Shown here piece after piece: positions 29,710 to 39,296 of a DNA stretch of 64,000 bases. Location: NCBI RefSeq assembly GCF_002101705.1, contig NZ_LQPC01000047.1:496001-560000 (forward strand), given 5' to 3'. A model generated the notes under the pieces. That model saw only the letters and a list, made by a program, of their open reading frames with translations, was not told where the DNA came from and did no database searches. Numbering within the stretch: position 1 is the stretch's first letter; each line of letters opens with the position of its first letter. The DNA comes from Mycolicibacterium iranicum. GTDB taxonomy: Bacteria; Actinomycetota; Actinomycetes; Mycobacteriales; Mycobacteriaceae. A program made the position numbers and the translations under genes.

Positions 29710-30792
29710 GTGACGATTTCCCAGCGCCGCGACCGGCTGCGTCAACGGCTCGCGGAGGCCGAGCTTGACGCCATTTTGGTGTCCGACCTGGTCAACGTGC
29801 GTTATCTGTCCGGTTTCACCGGCTCGAACGCGGCACTGCTGGTGCTCGCCGACGACGAAACGCCGGTGCTGGCGACCGACGGGCGCTACCGAACCCAGGC
29901 CGCGAACCAAGCCCCCGACGCCGAGATTGTGATCGAGCGCGCGTGCGGGTCGCATCTGGCAGGGCGGGCCGCCGCGGCAGGCGTCCGCAAGCTCGGCTTC
30001 GAGAGCCACGTCGTCACGGTCGACGCGTTCACCGCGATGTCCAAGGCAGCGGGGGAGACGTGCGAGTTCGTCCGCGCCGCGGGAATGGTCGAGAAGCTGC
30101 GGGAAGTCAAGGACGCCGGCGAGGTCGCGCTGCTGCGGCTGGCCTGCGAGGCCGCCGACGCGGCACTGAAGGACCTCGTCGAGGGCGGCGGCTTGCGAGT
30201 CGGGCGGACCGAGAAGGCGGTCCGCAACGAGCTTGAGGCATTGATGCTCACCCATGGCGCCGACGGAGCGTCGTTCGAGACCATCGTCGCCACGGGCGCG
30301 AACTCGGCCGTCCCTCATCACCGGCCCACCGACGCTGTGCTCTCCGCGGGTGACTTCGTCAAGATCGACTTCGGTGCGCTGGTCGCCGGCTATCACTCGG
30401 ACATGACACGCACCTTCGTGCTGGCCCCGATCGCTGACTGGCAGCGCGACATCTACACGCTGGTCGCCGACTCGCAGCGCGCAGGCCGTGAGGCGCTGGC
30501 GCCCGGCGTCGCTCTCAAGGACGTTGACGGGGCATCGAGGCAGGTCATCGCGGATGCGGGCTATGCGGATAACTTTGGCCACGGCCTCGGCCACGGGGTC
30601 GGGCTGCAGATCCACGAAGCGCCGGGAATCAACGCGTCCGCCGCCGGTACACTGCTTGCTGGCTCCGCGGTGACCGTGGAGCCCGGTGTCTACCTGCCCG
30701 ACCGCGGCGGTGTCCGCATCGAGGACACGCTCGTGGTCGCCCAGCGCCCCGAACTACTCACCCGGTTCCCCAAGGAACTGGTGATCATCTAG
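29710..30792 (+). CDS. pepQ: M24-family aminopeptidase/Xaa-Pro dipeptidase
   Basis: A 360-residue M24 metallopeptidase. The N-terminal creatinase-like domain (residues 1-125, with [17 protein letters not shown]) is followed by the pita-bread catalytic domain. All five metal ligands are visible: KIDFGALV (Asp), HSDMTRTF (Asp), [14 protein letters not shown] (His), [10 protein letters not shown] (Glu) and VRIEDTLVV (Glu). It hydrolyses N-terminal or dipeptide bonds involving proline. It starts at GTG 29710 and precedes efp by 22 bp, the conserved mycobacterial arrangement. Confidence 0.94.
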   Translation: MTISQRRDRLRQRLAEAELDAILVSDLVNVRYLSGFTGSNAALLVLADDETPVLATDGRYRTQAANQAPDAEIVIERACGSHLAGRAAAAGVRKLGFESHVVTVDAFTAMSKAAGETCEFVRAAGMVEKLREVKDAGEVALLRLACEAADAALKDLVEGGGLRVGRTEKAVRNELEALMLTHGADGASFETIVATGANSAVPHHRPTDAVLSAGDFVKIDFGALVAGYHSDMTRTFVLAPIADWQRDIYTLVADSQRAGREALAPGVALKDVDGASRQVIADAGYADNFGHGLGHGVGLQIHEAPGINASAAGTLLAGSAVTVEPGVYLPDRGGVRIEDTLVVAQRPELLTRFPKELVII

Positions 30793-30814
30793 AAAGCTAG
30801 GAGTACAACTCACC

Positions 30815-31378
30815 GTGGCATCGACCGCCGACTTCAAGAACGGGCTTGTCCTTCAGATCGACGGCCAGCTGTGGCAGATCGTCGAGTTCCAGCACGTCAA
30901 GCCTGGTAAGGGCCCGGCCTTCGTGCGGACCAAGCTGAAGAACGTGGTGTCCGGCAAGGTCGTCGACAAGACCTACAACGCGGGCGTGAAGGTCGAGACC
31001 GCCACGGTGGACCGTCGCGACGCGACCTTCCTTTACCGCGACGGCACCGATTTCGTGTTCATGGACTCCGAGGATTTCGAGCAGCACCCGTTGCCCGAGG
31101 CGCTGGTGGGTCGCCTGGCCGGCTTCCTGCTGGAGAGCATGCCCGTACAGATCGCCTTCCACGACGGCACCCCGCTCTATCTCGAACTGCCCGTGACCGT
31201 CGAGCTCGAGGTCGCGCACACCGAGCCGGGCCTGCAGGGCGACCGCTCCAGCGCGGGCACCAAGCCGGCCACGATGGAGACCGGTGCGGAGATCCAGGTG
31301 CCGCTGTTCATCAATACCGGGGACAAGCTGAAGGTGGACAGCCGGGACGGCAGCTACCTGGGAAGGGTCAATGGCTGA
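30815..31378 (+). CDS. efp: Translation elongation factor P
   Basis: A 187-residue EF-P with the usual three beta-barrel domains. The N-terminal KOW-like domain has the tip loop [16 protein letters not shown], whose residue between the glycines is the modification site in other bacteria (here lysine). The C-terminal OB region ends [20 protein letters not shown] relieves ribosome stalling at polyproline. GTG 30815 follows AGGAG. The end of the gene lies in a repeated junction shared with the start of nusB. Confidence 0.97.
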   Translation: MASTADFKNGLVLQIDGQLWQIVEFQHVKPGKGPAFVRTKLKNVVSGKVVDKTYNAGVKVETATVDRRDATFLYRDGTDFVFMDSEDFEQHPLPEALVGRLAGFLLESMPVQIAFHDGTPLYLELPVTVELEVAHTEPGLQGDRSSAGTKPATMETGAEIQVPLFINTGDKLKVDSRDGSYLGRVNG

Positions 31379-31449
31379 CACCTCGGCGAGCGCAGCGACG
31401 GGAATTGGTCCCGGCGAGCGGAGCGCAGCGGAGCGACGGGATGGCTGAC
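31371..31449. repeat. Repeated efp-nusB junction with GC-rich GCGAGCG/GCGACGGG units
   Basis: ATGGCTGAC occurs at 31371-31379, where it contains the efp stop, and again at 31441-31449, where it is the nusB start, exactly 70 bp apart. Between them CGGCGAGCGCAGCGACGGG (31384-31402) is repeated with a 10-bp expansion at 31412-31440. The first ATG opens a 25-codon frame ([11 protein letters not shown]...) ending at 31448. This looks like a duplicated gene boundary or insertion of a short mycobacterial intergenic repeat. Confidence 0.7.
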
Positions 31450-31932
31450 CGCAAGGGTGACAGGGGACGGCATCAGGCACGTAAGCGCGCCGTGGACCTT
31501 CTGTTCGAGGCCGAAGCGCGGGGTATCACCGCCGCGGAGGTGGCCGACGCGCGAAATGCGCTGGCGGACAAGCAGGCCGACGATATCGCTCCATTGAATC
31601 CCTACACGGTTACCGTGGCGCGTGGGGTGACCGACCACGCCGAGCACATCGACGATTTGATCTCGGCCCATCTGCAGGGGTGGACGCTCGACCGGCTGCC
31701 GGCAGTGGACCGCGCCATCCTGCGGGTTGCGGTGTGGGAACTGCTGCATGCCGACGACGTGCCCGAGCCGGTGGCGGTGGACGAGGCCGTCGAGCTGGCC
31801 AAGCAGTTGTCCACCGACGACTCACCCGGATTCGTCAACGGGGTGCTCGGCCAGGTGATGCTGGTGACGCCGCAGATCCGCGCCGCGGCAGCCGCGGTGC
31901 AGGCTGGCAACGACGGCGGTAGCGGAACGTAG
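31441..31932 (+). CDS. nusB: Transcription antitermination protein NusB
   Basis: A 163-residue all-helical NusB. The N-terminal [16 protein letters not shown] contacts boxA RNA in relatives; [22 protein letters not shown] and [21 protein letters not shown] are family signatures. It acts with NusE in antitermination of rRNA operons. ATG 31441 ([12 protein letters not shown]) matches the M. tuberculosis start MSDRK. The TAG stop abuts the ATG of the next gene without a gap. Confidence 0.95.
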   Translation: MADRKGDRGRHQARKRAVDLLFEAEARGITAAEVADARNALADKQADDIAPLNPYTVTVARGVTDHAEHIDDLISAHLQGWTLDRLPAVDRAILRVAVWELLHADDVPEPVAVDEAVELAKQLSTDDSPGFVNGVLGQVMLVTPQIRAAAAAVQAGNDGGSGT

Positions 31933-32433
31933 ATGGGCGCGCCGCAGGACTGGGCCCCGTATTCCAGCGTGCAGGACGCGGCGCGCGTCTATCTCCGTGA
32001 TCCCGACCTCGCACTAGACCAGATCCGGTCTGTCGTGGAGCCGTCGGCGATCACCTCGTTTGTGATGTCCCGCGGCTTCACCGAGGAGTCCTGGGGTGAG
32101 GCGCTGTGGCAGGAAGTGCTCGTCACCGACGGCCATCGGCTGATCATCTGGCGCGCCGACGACGACATGTCCGACGCAAGTGACGACGGCGAACCGCACC
32201 GGATCCTGATGGCCTCGGTGCGGTCGATCCTGCTGTCGACCATCACCGATCAGGTGTTGTCGACCGAATACGACGTGCTCAGCGACGGCACTCGTCGACT
32301 GGCTGAGGTCAAGCTGCGGAAGACCGACATCTATTGCGAGTCGTTTCGTTTCGTGAAGTCCGTCGACAACGGCGGGCTGGCGCAGATGCAGAGGCTGCTG
32401 CAGTTCGGCCGGGTGCTGTCGCGTTCCCTGTAG
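31933..32433 (+). CDS. Conserved hypothetical protein downstream of nusB
   Basis: A 166-residue soluble protein with no recognised catalytic motif. It begins MGAPQDWAPYSSVQDAA and carries a mixed alpha/beta core with YDVLSDGTRRLAEVKLRKTDIYCESFRFVKS. It starts on the base after the nusB stop, so it is co-transcribed and probably coupled. Its position corresponds to the Rv2532c-type gene next to nusB in M. tuberculosis. Function unknown. Confidence 0.8.
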   Translation: MGAPQDWAPYSSVQDAARVYLRDPDLALDQIRSVVEPSAITSFVMSRGFTEESWGEALWQEVLVTDGHRLIIWRADDDMSDASDDGEPHRILMASVRSILLSTITDQVLSTEYDVLSDGTRRLAEVKLRKTDIYCESFRFVKSVDNGGLAQMQRLLQFGRVLSRSL

Positions 32434-32493
32434 TTGCGTGAACAAAATGTGCGCAATCTGGCGGTTATCGCGGGCGGTCGCGACGATGGAGTT

Positions 32494-33324
32494 GTGACGA
32501 TCTCACCACCCGACGAACGCACCTGCAAGCCGCACTGGTCGCTGGCCCGGACCTGGCTGCTGCAGCCCGGCCTTCCCGGCTTCGTGGCGGCCGAGAACAC
32601 CGACGTCGACGTCGTCGTTCTCGATATCGAGGACGGCCTACCCGATGCGCGCAAAGCAGACGGGCGTCGCGCCGTCGCCGAGTGGTTACACGGCGGCGGC
32701 AGCGCATGGGTGCGGATCAACAGCGCCACCTCACCGCAGTGGAACGTCGACCTGGCTGCATTGGCTTCGGCACCGGGACTGGCCGGGGTGATGCTCGCCA
32801 AAGCCGAATCCGCCGACGATGTCGCTGCGACGGCCGCGCGGTTGCCGGCGGGCACCCCGATAGTGGCGTTGATCGAGTCCGCTCTGGGCATCGAGTACGC
32901 CCTCGACATCGCACGGCGGTGCTCGCGAATTGCGTTCGGCCTCGGTGACTTTCGCCGCGACACTGGAATGTCGGCCGATCCGGCGGTGCTGGCCTATCCG
33001 CGTGCGCGACTCGTGATCGCGAGCCGGGCCGCTGGACTGCCCGCGCCCATCGACGGTCCCACTTTGCGGGACCAGTCACGTCACCTGGCTCGCGAGACCG
33101 AAGTCGCCAAGGCCGCCGGTATGACCGGCCGGTTGTGTCTGGATGCCGCCCACGCAGAGACCATCAACACTCTGCTGAGCCCGTCCGCGCTGGAGATCGC
33201 CGAAGCGCGGCAGACCCTTGCCCGGCTGGATGAACCGGGCGGTCCATACGACGGCAGTGCAGGTCCCACCAGGGCGCGCGCCGAAGCTGTGCTCGACCTC
33301 GCCGCGAAACTGGGTGTGCGCTAA
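32494..33324 (+). CDS. CitE-like CoA ester lyase (HpcH/HpaI aldolase family)
   Basis: A 276-residue TIM-barrel lyase of the citrate lyase beta-subunit/malyl-CoA lyase superfamily. LDIEDGLPDARKADGRR carries the acidic residues seen near the N-terminus of CitE proteins, ALIESALGIEYALDIA the catalytic-face glutamate, and FGLGDFRRDTG the metal-binding aspartate region. No CitD or CitF partner is nearby, so it would act alone on a CoA thioester; the substrate is unknown. GTG 32494 is chosen; a TTG at 32434 would add 20 residues without family resemblance. It ends 12 bp before the convergent 13E12 gene. Confidence 0.85.
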   Translation: MTISPPDERTCKPHWSLARTWLLQPGLPGFVAAENTDVDVVVLDIEDGLPDARKADGRRAVAEWLHGGGSAWVRINSATSPQWNVDLAALASAPGLAGVMLAKAESADDVAATAARLPAGTPIVALIESALGIEYALDIARRCSRIAFGLGDFRRDTGMSADPAVLAYPRARLVIASRAAGLPAPIDGPTLRDQSRHLARETEVAKAAGMTGRLCLDAAHAETINTLLSPSALEIAEARQTLARLDEPGGPYDGSAGPTRARAEAVLDLAAKLGVR

Positions 33325-33336
33325 GCCCATTCGCGG

Positions 33337-34584
33337 TCAAGCGGCTTCGAAGGTGACGAGGTCGATGGTGCGGCGGATGATTCGGGTGCCTGGTGGTGGT
33401 GGGGCGATGGAGTGGTAGACCGCGTTGGTGGGGGTGCGGAACTGGGCGGTGTGGGTGCCGTTGTCGTTTCCGGTGTGCACCTGCCATCCGGGGGCTTCTT
33501 TGGCGTAGTTGCAGGCCTCGCACATCCCCAGTCCGTTCAGTGCACTGGTTGTTCCGCCGTCACGATCCGGGGTGGCGTGGTCGGTATGGCGGATCGCGGC
33601 GTTGCAGTAGGGGGTCCGGCACGTCTGATCTCGCAGGCCGATGAATGCCGCCAGCCCTCTGGGGAAGATCCGCGCCCGAGATTCCATCGCCACCAGCTGC
33701 CCCGAGGTGGGGTGGCGGTAGAGCCGCCGCAACGTGGCTTTCGCGTCCTCGTCGGCGACGGCGTCATTGACGAGGTGGCGTGCCACCGCGGCCGGGACCG
33801 GCCCGTAGCCGGTCATGAATCCGGGGCTGTCATCGCGGCCGAACAAGGTGGTGTCGGCCAGCACCAGATTCAGCGTCACGTCGACGGGCTGGGTCACCGA
33901 GCGTCCCGTCACCCGTGCGTAAGCGGTGTCGGTCATCACCTGCCCTTGTGAGCGGCCATCACCACACAGGTCGGCGTCACGTTTAAGGGCGGCATACATG
34001 CCGATCCCGTGCGCCAGCGGCATCAGGAACGTCACGTAGACCATGCCATTGGGCGCCGGCCGGGTCGTCACGCAGCGATCGGCGACGGCTTTGTTGGTGC
34101 GTTCGACCACCGCGGCGGCGTCCAGGCGGGCGGTGATCGCCTTGGCTTCGGCGGCGACCCGTTTGTTGCCCCATCCGTGGAAGCCTTGGGCCTGCTCGTG
34201 CAGTTCTTCGTCCAACCGGCGGCGATCCTCGACTGTCAGGCACGCCGATTCCCGCACGATCAGCAACGCTCGATACTCCGAGAGGGCCCCGGCCTCCAAT
34301 GCGGCCATCGTGTACGGCATCTCCTCGACCAACGCCCTAGCCATCCCGAGGTGGGTGTTCCCACAGGCGGGCGCGTCGCGGCGCGCCAACGCCACCTCGC
34401 TGGCCAAGCCCTTCCCGCGTCGGGACTTCGGCATTCCGGCTGCCTCTTCGGCGGCCGCCCGTTTGGCTGCCCATAGCGCGGTCGCGCGGGCTTGTGCGGC
34501 AGCGGCTTTGGACTTCAACGCCTCGCAACGCTCGACCACGTCGCGTAGCTGCGCCTCCGACGCACCCAGATCAACATCGAACAT
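33337..34584 (-). CDS. 13E12-type DUF222/HNH endonuclease-domain protein
   Basis: A 415-residue member of the mycobacterial 13E12 repeat family. The N-terminal DUF222 region is helical and basic (QARATALWAAKRAAAEEAAG; later RGKGLASEVALARRDAP), and the C-terminal HNH zinc-finger nuclease motif is CRTPYCNAAIRHTDHATP followed by GMCEACNYAKE. All HNH-type residues appear intact. These genes are multicopy in mycobacteria and behave like mobile sequences, although no terminal repeats were found here. Start ATG 34584; GTG 34596 would add four residues. It interrupts the nusB-to-pyrR backbone on the opposite strand. Confidence 0.88.
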   Translation of the reverse strand: MFDVDLGASEAQLRDVVERCEALKSKAAAAQARATALWAAKRAAAEEAAGMPKSRRGKGLASEVALARRDAPACGNTHLGMARALVEEMPYTMAALEAGALSEYRALLIVRESACLTVEDRRRLDEELHEQAQGFHGWGNKRVAAEAKAITARLDAAAVVERTNKAVADRCVTTRPAPNGMVYVTFLMPLAHGIGMYAALKRDADLCGDGRSQGQVMTDTAYARVTGRSVTQPVDVTLNLVLADTTLFGRDDSPGFMTGYGPVPAAVARHLVNDAVADEDAKATLRRLYRHPTSGQLVAMESRARIFPRGLAAFIGLRDQTCRTPYCNAAIRHTDHATPDRDGGTTSALNGLGMCEACNYAKEAPGWQVHTGNDNGTHTAQFRTPTNAVYHSIAPPPPGTRIIRRTIDLVTFEAA

Positions 34585-34634
34585 GTGTTCTAACACGAAA
34601 TCGACGCTACACCCACGCGCCGACAAGTCGGACG

Positions 34635-35840
34635 CTAGATATCGAGGCCCTGATAGGTGTTGCGGACGAACTTGGGCTGTGCGCTCTGCAGCTTGGCAAG
34701 AGAGGTGTTGCCGGCCACTGCCGCGGCCGCATCCGCGGTGAGGTTGGGCAGATTCTGGATCAAGTAGATGAGGATGACGTCTGCGGAAGGGTCTGCCTGC
34801 CACCATGTTCCGTAAGCACCGGGCCACGAGAAGGTGCCGAGTCCACCGGGGCCGAACAGCTGCCGTGACTTTGCGGGGTCGGTCACGACCGAGAGGTTGA
34901 GGCCGAAGCCTCGTCCGATCCAGAACGGCGCACCCAGGAAATCGTGCCGCTTCTGCTCATCGGTCAACCGGTCGGTGCGCATCAACGACACGGACTCCTC
35001 GGAAAGCACCCGCACCCCGTCGAGAGTTCCTCCTGCCAACAGCATTCGGGCGAAGCGGAGGTAGTCGTCGGCTGTGGACCACAACCCGGCGCCACCAGTG
35101 CAGAACGGGGGATCCACGATTGGGGCGGGGCCCATCACGTCGTGGCGCAGGGTGTTGTCCTTATCGAGTTGGTACATGGTCGCCGCGCGGCGCCTTCCGG
35201 CGGCGCCGACGCTGAAGCCGGTGTCCGACATGCCCAGTGGGCCGAGGACCCGCTCGGTCAGCACGTCACTCAGCGGCTTGCCCTCGATGCGGGACAGGGC
35301 GATGCCCAGAACGTCGGTCGCATGGCTGTAGGTGAGTCGTTCGCCGGGTTGATGGACGAGCGGCAGCGCGGTGAGTTCGGACAGCCACTTGTCCTGGTCC
35401 TGGCGGGTGGGAAGTTTGCGGTAGGCGTCCGACAGCGGGCCGAGGACCGAGAACATATAGGCGAGGCCGCTGCGGTGGGTCATCAGGTCGTCAATGGTGA
35501 TGTGGCGCTGCGCGGGCACGGTCCGGTCGAGCGGACCGCGCGGCTGCGTGAGCACCTGCATATCGGCCAGTTCGGGCAGCCACGTCGCGACGCGGTCGGT
35601 CAGCGAAAGCTTTCCCTCCTCGATCAGCGACATGGCGGCAGCCACGGTGATCGGCTTGGTCATCGAGGCAATGCGGAAAATGGTGTCTCGTTGCATCGGC
35701 AGCTGCGCGTCGACGTCGCGATACCCGAGCTCGTTGACCTGGCGCACCTCGCCTGCATGCCACACCAGCGTCACGGCTCCGGCCAGTAGTCCCGCGTCGA
35801 TCGCGTCGACGACGGAAGCCTTGTTGCGGTCGAGGTTCAC
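34635..35840 (-). CDS. Serine hydrolase, class C beta-lactamase/esterase family
   Basis: A 401-residue protein with the penicillin-binding-protein-like fold. The SxxK motif is SMTK in [15 protein letters not shown] (about residue 59), the second motif is YSHA in [10 protein letters not shown] where YxN is usual, and a glycine-rich strand near [16 protein letters not shown] stands in for KTG. There is no signal peptide. This pattern is typical of EstB-like esterases rather than true beta-lactamases; resistance is not implied. GTG 35840 is the start. The gene lies between the 13E12 gene and the divergent pyr operon. Confidence 0.85.
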   Translation of the reverse strand: MNLDRNKASVVDAIDAGLLAGAVTLVWHAGEVRQVNELGYRDVDAQLPMQRDTIFRIASMTKPITVAAAMSLIEEGKLSLTDRVATWLPELADMQVLTQPRGPLDRTVPAQRHITIDDLMTHRSGLAYMFSVLGPLSDAYRKLPTRQDQDKWLSELTALPLVHQPGERLTYSHATDVLGIALSRIEGKPLSDVLTERVLGPLGMSDTGFSVGAAGRRRAATMYQLDKDNTLRHDVMGPAPIVDPPFCTGGAGLWSTADDYLRFARMLLAGGTLDGVRVLSEESVSLMRTDRLTDEQKRHDFLGAPFWIGRGFGLNLSVVTDPAKSRQLFGPGGLGTFSWPGAYGTWWQADPSADVILIYLIQNLPNLTADAAAAVAGNTSLAKLQSAQPKFVRNTYQGLDI

Positions 35841-35914
35841 CCGGCAGAGGCTACCTGCCGGATTTCGGCGGTCGCCTGCTAAGCTCCCCGCAGTTTTCCG
35901 ACATCCTTTAACGA

Positions 35915-35940
35915 TCCGTCCCGTGAGGCGGAGAAGGAGG
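35915..35940 (+). promoter_or_regulatory. PyrR-binding hairpin next to the pyrR ribosome binding site
   Basis: TCCGTC (35915-35920) pairs with GGCGGA (35927-35932) around the hexaloop CCGTGA (35921-35926). The loop fits the CNGNGA consensus of PyrR RNA-binding loops, and TCCC-GTGAGG fits the flanking UCCNGNGAGG. The Shine-Dalgarno AAGGAGG follows at 35934-35940, one base after the stem. PyrR bound with UMP would cover the ribosome binding site, which agrees with the translational repression by PyrR described for M. smegmatis. A TAAGCT at 35880-35885 is a possible -10 box, but no good -35 was seen. Confidence 0.85.
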
Positions 35941-35952
35941 TCCGGCTCACAC

Positions 35953-36534
35953 GTGGGCGCGCCAGACCAGACCGGTCACGACCGGGAGTTGATGTCCGCA
36001 GCGGACGTCAGCCGAACCATCGCTCGTATTGCGCACCAGATCATCGAGAAGACCGCGCTCGACGGTCCCGACAGCCCGCGCGTCATTCTCCTGGGCATCC
36101 CGACCCGCGGCGTCACTCTCGCCACCCGGCTGGCGCGCAACATCGCCGATTTCAGCGGCGTCGATGTCGCCACCGGCGCACTCGACACCACGCTGTACCG
36201 CGACGACCTGATGAGCAAGCCGCCCAGGGCTCTTGCGTCCACGTCCATTCCCGACGGTGGCATCGACGGCGCGCTCGTCGTGCTCGTCGACGACGTCCTC
36301 TACACCGGCCGCTCGGTGCGCTCGGCCCTCGATGCGCTCCGCGATCTCGGAAGGCCCAAGATCGTCCAGCTGGCCGTGCTCGTCGACCGCGGCCACCGCG
36401 AGCTTCCGATCCGCGCCGACTACGTCGGCAAGAACGTGCCGACATCCCGCAGTGAGAACGTCAAAGTCCGGCTGACCGAAGACGACGGACACGACGGCGT
36501 CCGCATCGCACCGACCGGAGGTCCCGCCAGGTGA
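35953..36534 (+). CDS. pyrR: Bifunctional pyr operon regulator/uracil phosphoribosyltransferase
   Basis: A 193-residue type I phosphoribosyltransferase fold. The PRPP loop is [18 protein letters not shown] (about residues 105-122) and the N-terminal [18 protein letters not shown] is the family signature. PyrR binds pyr mRNA when UMP is high and has weak uracil PRTase activity. GTG 35953 is 12 nt after AAGGAGG, a somewhat long spacing. It is the first gene of the pyrimidine operon; pyrB starts 28 bp later. The RNA site it would bind is immediately upstream. Confidence 0.95.
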   Translation: MGAPDQTGHDRELMSAADVSRTIARIAHQIIEKTALDGPDSPRVILLGIPTRGVTLATRLARNIADFSGVDVATGALDTTLYRDDLMSKPPRALASTSIPDGGIDGALVVLVDDVLYTGRSVRSALDALRDLGRPKIVQLAVLVDRGHRELPIRADYVGKNVPTSRSENVKVRLTEDDGHDGVRIAPTGGPAR

Positions 36535-36562
36535 TGAGCGCTTGCGCGAAGAGCAGGGGGAT

Positions 36563-37510
36563 ATGAAGCATCTGTTGACCGCGGCCGATCTGAGCCGCGA
36601 CGACGCCACCGCGATCCTCGACAACGCCGACCGGTTCCGCGAGGCGCTGGTTGGCCGCGAGGTCAAGAAGCTGCCGACACTGCGCGGCCGCACCATCATC
36701 ACGATGTTCTACGAGAATTCCACCCGCACCCGGGTGTCGTTCGAAGTGGCGGGGAAGTGGATGAGCGCCGACGTGATCAACGTCAGCGCCTCGGGATCGT
36801 CTGTCGCCAAAGGGGAGTCGCTGCGCGATACCGCACTGACGCTGCGCGCCGCGGGCGCCGACGCGCTGATCCTGCGACACCCCGCCTCGGGTGCACCGCA
36901 GCAGCTCGCCGAGTGGACGCACGACGAGGACGGCGGCCCGTCGATCATCAATGCCGGCGACGGCATGCATGAGCATCCGACCCAGGCACTGCTCGACGCG
37001 CTGACCATCCGACAGCGGCTCGGCTCGGTCGACGGCAAGCGCGTCGTCATCGTCGGTGACGTCCTGCACAGCCGTGTCGCCCGGTCGAACGTCTCGCTGC
37101 TGCACACCCTCGGCGCCGAGGTCGTCCTCGTCGCACCGCCGACGCTGCTGCCGGTCGGTGTTGCGCACTGGCCCGTCACGGTGTCCCACGAGCTCGACGC
37201 CGAACTTCCCCTGGCCGACGCGGTGCTGATGTTGCGGGTGCAGGCCGAGCGAATGAACGGCGGCTTTTTCCCGTCATCCCGGGAGTACTCGGTACGCTAC
37301 GGCCTGTCCGAGAAGCGGCAGGCGCGTTTGGCCGACCATGCGGTGGTGCTCCATCCCGGGCCGATGCTGCGCGGCATGGAGATCGCACACTCGGTCGCTG
37401 ACTCCTCGCAATCGGCTGTGCTGCAACAGGTTTCCAACGGTGTGCACGTCCGCATGGCGGTGCTCTTCCACCTCCTCGTCGGATCCGAGCAGGAAGCGAT
37501 CAGCGCATGA
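36563..37510 (+). CDS. pyrB: Aspartate carbamoyltransferase catalytic subunit
   Basis: A 315-residue ATCase joining carbamoyl phosphate and aspartate. The carbamoyl-phosphate motif [13 protein letters not shown] is at about residues 48-60, [15 protein letters not shown] near 133, and the aspartate loop region [12 protein letters not shown] near 220. There is no pyrI, so it belongs to the unregulated or DHOase-associated class. ATG 36563 follows AGGGGG; a GTG or TTG further up is not needed. Its stop overlaps the pyrC ATG by four bases. Confidence 0.97.
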   Translation: MKHLLTAADLSRDDATAILDNADRFREALVGREVKKLPTLRGRTIITMFYENSTRTRVSFEVAGKWMSADVINVSASGSSVAKGESLRDTALTLRAAGADALILRHPASGAPQQLAEWTHDEDGGPSIINAGDGMHEHPTQALLDALTIRQRLGSVDGKRVVIVGDVLHSRVARSNVSLLHTLGAEVVLVAPPTLLPVGVAHWPVTVSHELDAELPLADAVLMLRVQAERMNGGFFPSSREYSVRYGLSEKRQARLADHAVVLHPGPMLRGMEIAHSVADSSQSAVLQQVSNGVHVRMAVLFHLLVGSEQEAISA

Positions 37511-38796
37511 TTGTTCTGAAGTCCGTGCGTCCCTACGGCGAGGGCGATCCCGTCGACGTGCTGGTGCGCGACGGCCAGATCGCCGAGATCGGCAGCGGGC
37601 TGTCTGCTCCGGAAGGCGCCGAGGTCATCGACTGCGCGGGCCAGATCCTGCTTCCCGGTTTCGTCGACCTGCACACGCACCTTCGCGAGCCCGGCCGCGA
37701 GTACGCCGAGGACATCGAAACCGGTTCGGCTGCAGCGGCTCTGGGTGGATACACCGCGGTGTTCGCGATGGCCAACACCGATCCGGTCGCCGACACCGCG
37801 GTGGTCACCGACCACGTGTGGCACCGGGGTCAGCAGGTCGGTCTCGTTGACGTCCATCCCGTCGGCGCCGTGACGGTCGGCCTGAAGGGAAAGCAGCTCA
37901 CCGAGATGGGGCTGATGGCTGCCGGCGCGGGTCAGGTCCGGATGTTCTCCGATGACGGTGTGTGCGTGGACGATCCGCTGATCATGCGGCGCGCCTTGGA
38001 GTACGCCTCCGGGCTGGGCGTGCTGATCGCCCAGCACGCCGAGGAACCGCGGCTGACCGTCGGCGCCGTCGCCCACGAAGGCCCCAACGCCGCCAAGCTC
38101 GGCCTGGCGGGGTGGCCGCGGGCGGCCGAGGAGTCGATCGTCGCCCGCGACGCGCTGCTGGCCCGCGACGCCGGAGCGCGGGTGCACATCTGCCACGCCT
38201 CGACCGCGGGCAGCGTGGAGCTCGTGCGCTGGGCCAAGGAGCAGGGCATCTTCATCACCGCCGAGGTCACGCCACATCACCTGCTCCTGGACGACACCCG
38301 GCTGCAGTCCTACGACGGGCGCAACCGGGTCAATCCGCCGTTGCGGGAAGCCAGCGACGCCGTCGCCCTGCGTCAAGCCCTCGCCGACGGCGTCATCGAC
38401 TGTGTCGCAACCGATCACGCTCCCCATGCCGAGCACGAGAAGATGTGCGAGTTCGCCAACGCGCGGCCCGGGATGCTCGGCCTGCAAACCGCGCTGTCCG
38501 TTGTCGTCGAGACCATGGTGAACCCCGGTCTGCTGACCTGGCGCGACGTCGCACGCGTGATGAGCGAGGCGCCCGCCCGCATCGTGGGACTGCCCGATCA
38601 GGGCAGGCCGCTGGAAGTCGGGGAGCCTGCCAACCTCACCGTCATCGACCCGAACGCATCGTGGACGGTGGACGGCTCGGCATTGGCCAGTCGCTCGGAC
38701 AACACGCCCTACGAGGACATGGAATTGCCCGCGTCCGTCACTGTGACGTTGCTGCGCGGCACGATCACCGCCCGGGACGGGAAGGTCAGCTGGTGA
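37507..38796 (+). CDS. pyrC: Dihydroorotase
   Basis: A 429-residue type I dihydroorotase (amidohydrolase). The metal-binding HTH of [12 protein letters not shown] is near residue 60, a conserved DD of [12 protein letters not shown], later histidines in HICHAST and TPHHLLLDD, and the catalytic aspartate in CVATDHAPH. It cyclises carbamoyl aspartate. It overlaps pyrB upstream and the PH-like gene downstream by four bases each, so the three are translationally coupled. Confidence 0.97.
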   Translation: MIVLKSVRPYGEGDPVDVLVRDGQIAEIGSGLSAPEGAEVIDCAGQILLPGFVDLHTHLREPGREYAEDIETGSAAAALGGYTAVFAMANTDPVADTAVVTDHVWHRGQQVGLVDVHPVGAVTVGLKGKQLTEMGLMAAGAGQVRMFSDDGVCVDDPLIMRRALEYASGLGVLIAQHAEEPRLTVGAVAHEGPNAAKLGLAGWPRAAEESIVARDALLARDAGARVHICHASTAGSVELVRWAKEQGIFITAEVTPHHLLLDDTRLQSYDGRNRVNPPLREASDAVALRQALADGVIDCVATDHAPHAEHEKMCEFANARPGMLGLQTALSVVVETMVNPGLLTWRDVARVMSEAPARIVGLPDQGRPLEVGEPANLTVIDPNASWTVDGSALASRSDNTPYEDMELPASVTVTLLRGTITARDGKVSW

Positions 38797-39296
38797 ACAC
38801 CCCGACACTGGTCGCCTCGCTCGTCATGGCGGGAGTGCTGGCGCTGCTGATCGCGGTGCTGATCCACGCGATGATGCGCGGATGGCGCCACCGTATCGAG
38901 CGGCAGGCGCAGATGGTGGGGACGATGCCGCCGCTGCCCGACACCGTCGGTCCGGCGCTCGTTCCGGCCACCAAGGGTTTGTACGTGGGCAGCACCTTGG
39001 TACCGCATTGGAACGACCGGGTCGCCGCCGGCGACCTCGGCTTCCGCGCAAAGGCCGTCCTCACCCGTTATCCCGAAGGAATCATGTTGCAGCGCACCGG
39101 AGCCGGGCCGATATGGATCCCCGACGATTCGATCTCGGCGATCCGCACCGAAAAGAATCTGGCCGGTAAGGCCCTCACCCACGAGGGCATCCTCGCGATC
39201 CGCTGGCGCCTGCCGTCCGGTGTCGAGATCGACACCGGTTTCCGCGCCGACGACCGCCGTGACTACCTGAAGTGGCTCCCCGAGGAGGTCGCATGA
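38793..39296 (+). CDS. Membrane-anchored PH-like domain protein in the pyr operon
   Basis: A 167-residue protein with one N-terminal transmembrane helix ([19 protein letters not shown]) followed by a basic stretch and a soluble domain of about 120 residues with a PH-like beta pattern ([16 protein letters not shown], then [17 protein letters not shown]). It sits between pyrC and carA with four-base overlaps on both sides, as does its counterpart Rv1382. No catalytic residues are evident. Its strict operon placement suggests a link to pyrimidine synthesis at the membrane, but no function is known. Confidence 0.82.
   Translation: MNTPTLVASLVMAGVLALLIAVLIHAMMRGWRHRIERQAQMVGTMPPLPDTVGPALVPATKGLYVGSTLVPHWNDRVAAGDLGFRAKAVLTRYPEGIMLQRTGAGPIWIPDDSISAIRTEKNLAGKALTHEGILAIRWRLPSGVEIDTGFRADDRRDYLKWLPEEVA

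Noticed and set aside
33337-34584. Complete transposon or IS element around the 13E12 gene
   Set aside because: No inverted terminal repeats or target duplications were visible on the flanks.
34635-35840. Beta-lactamase conferring resistance
   Set aside because: SxxK is present, but YSH replaces YxN, there is no clear KTG and no signal peptide, so an esterase-like hydrolase is more likely.
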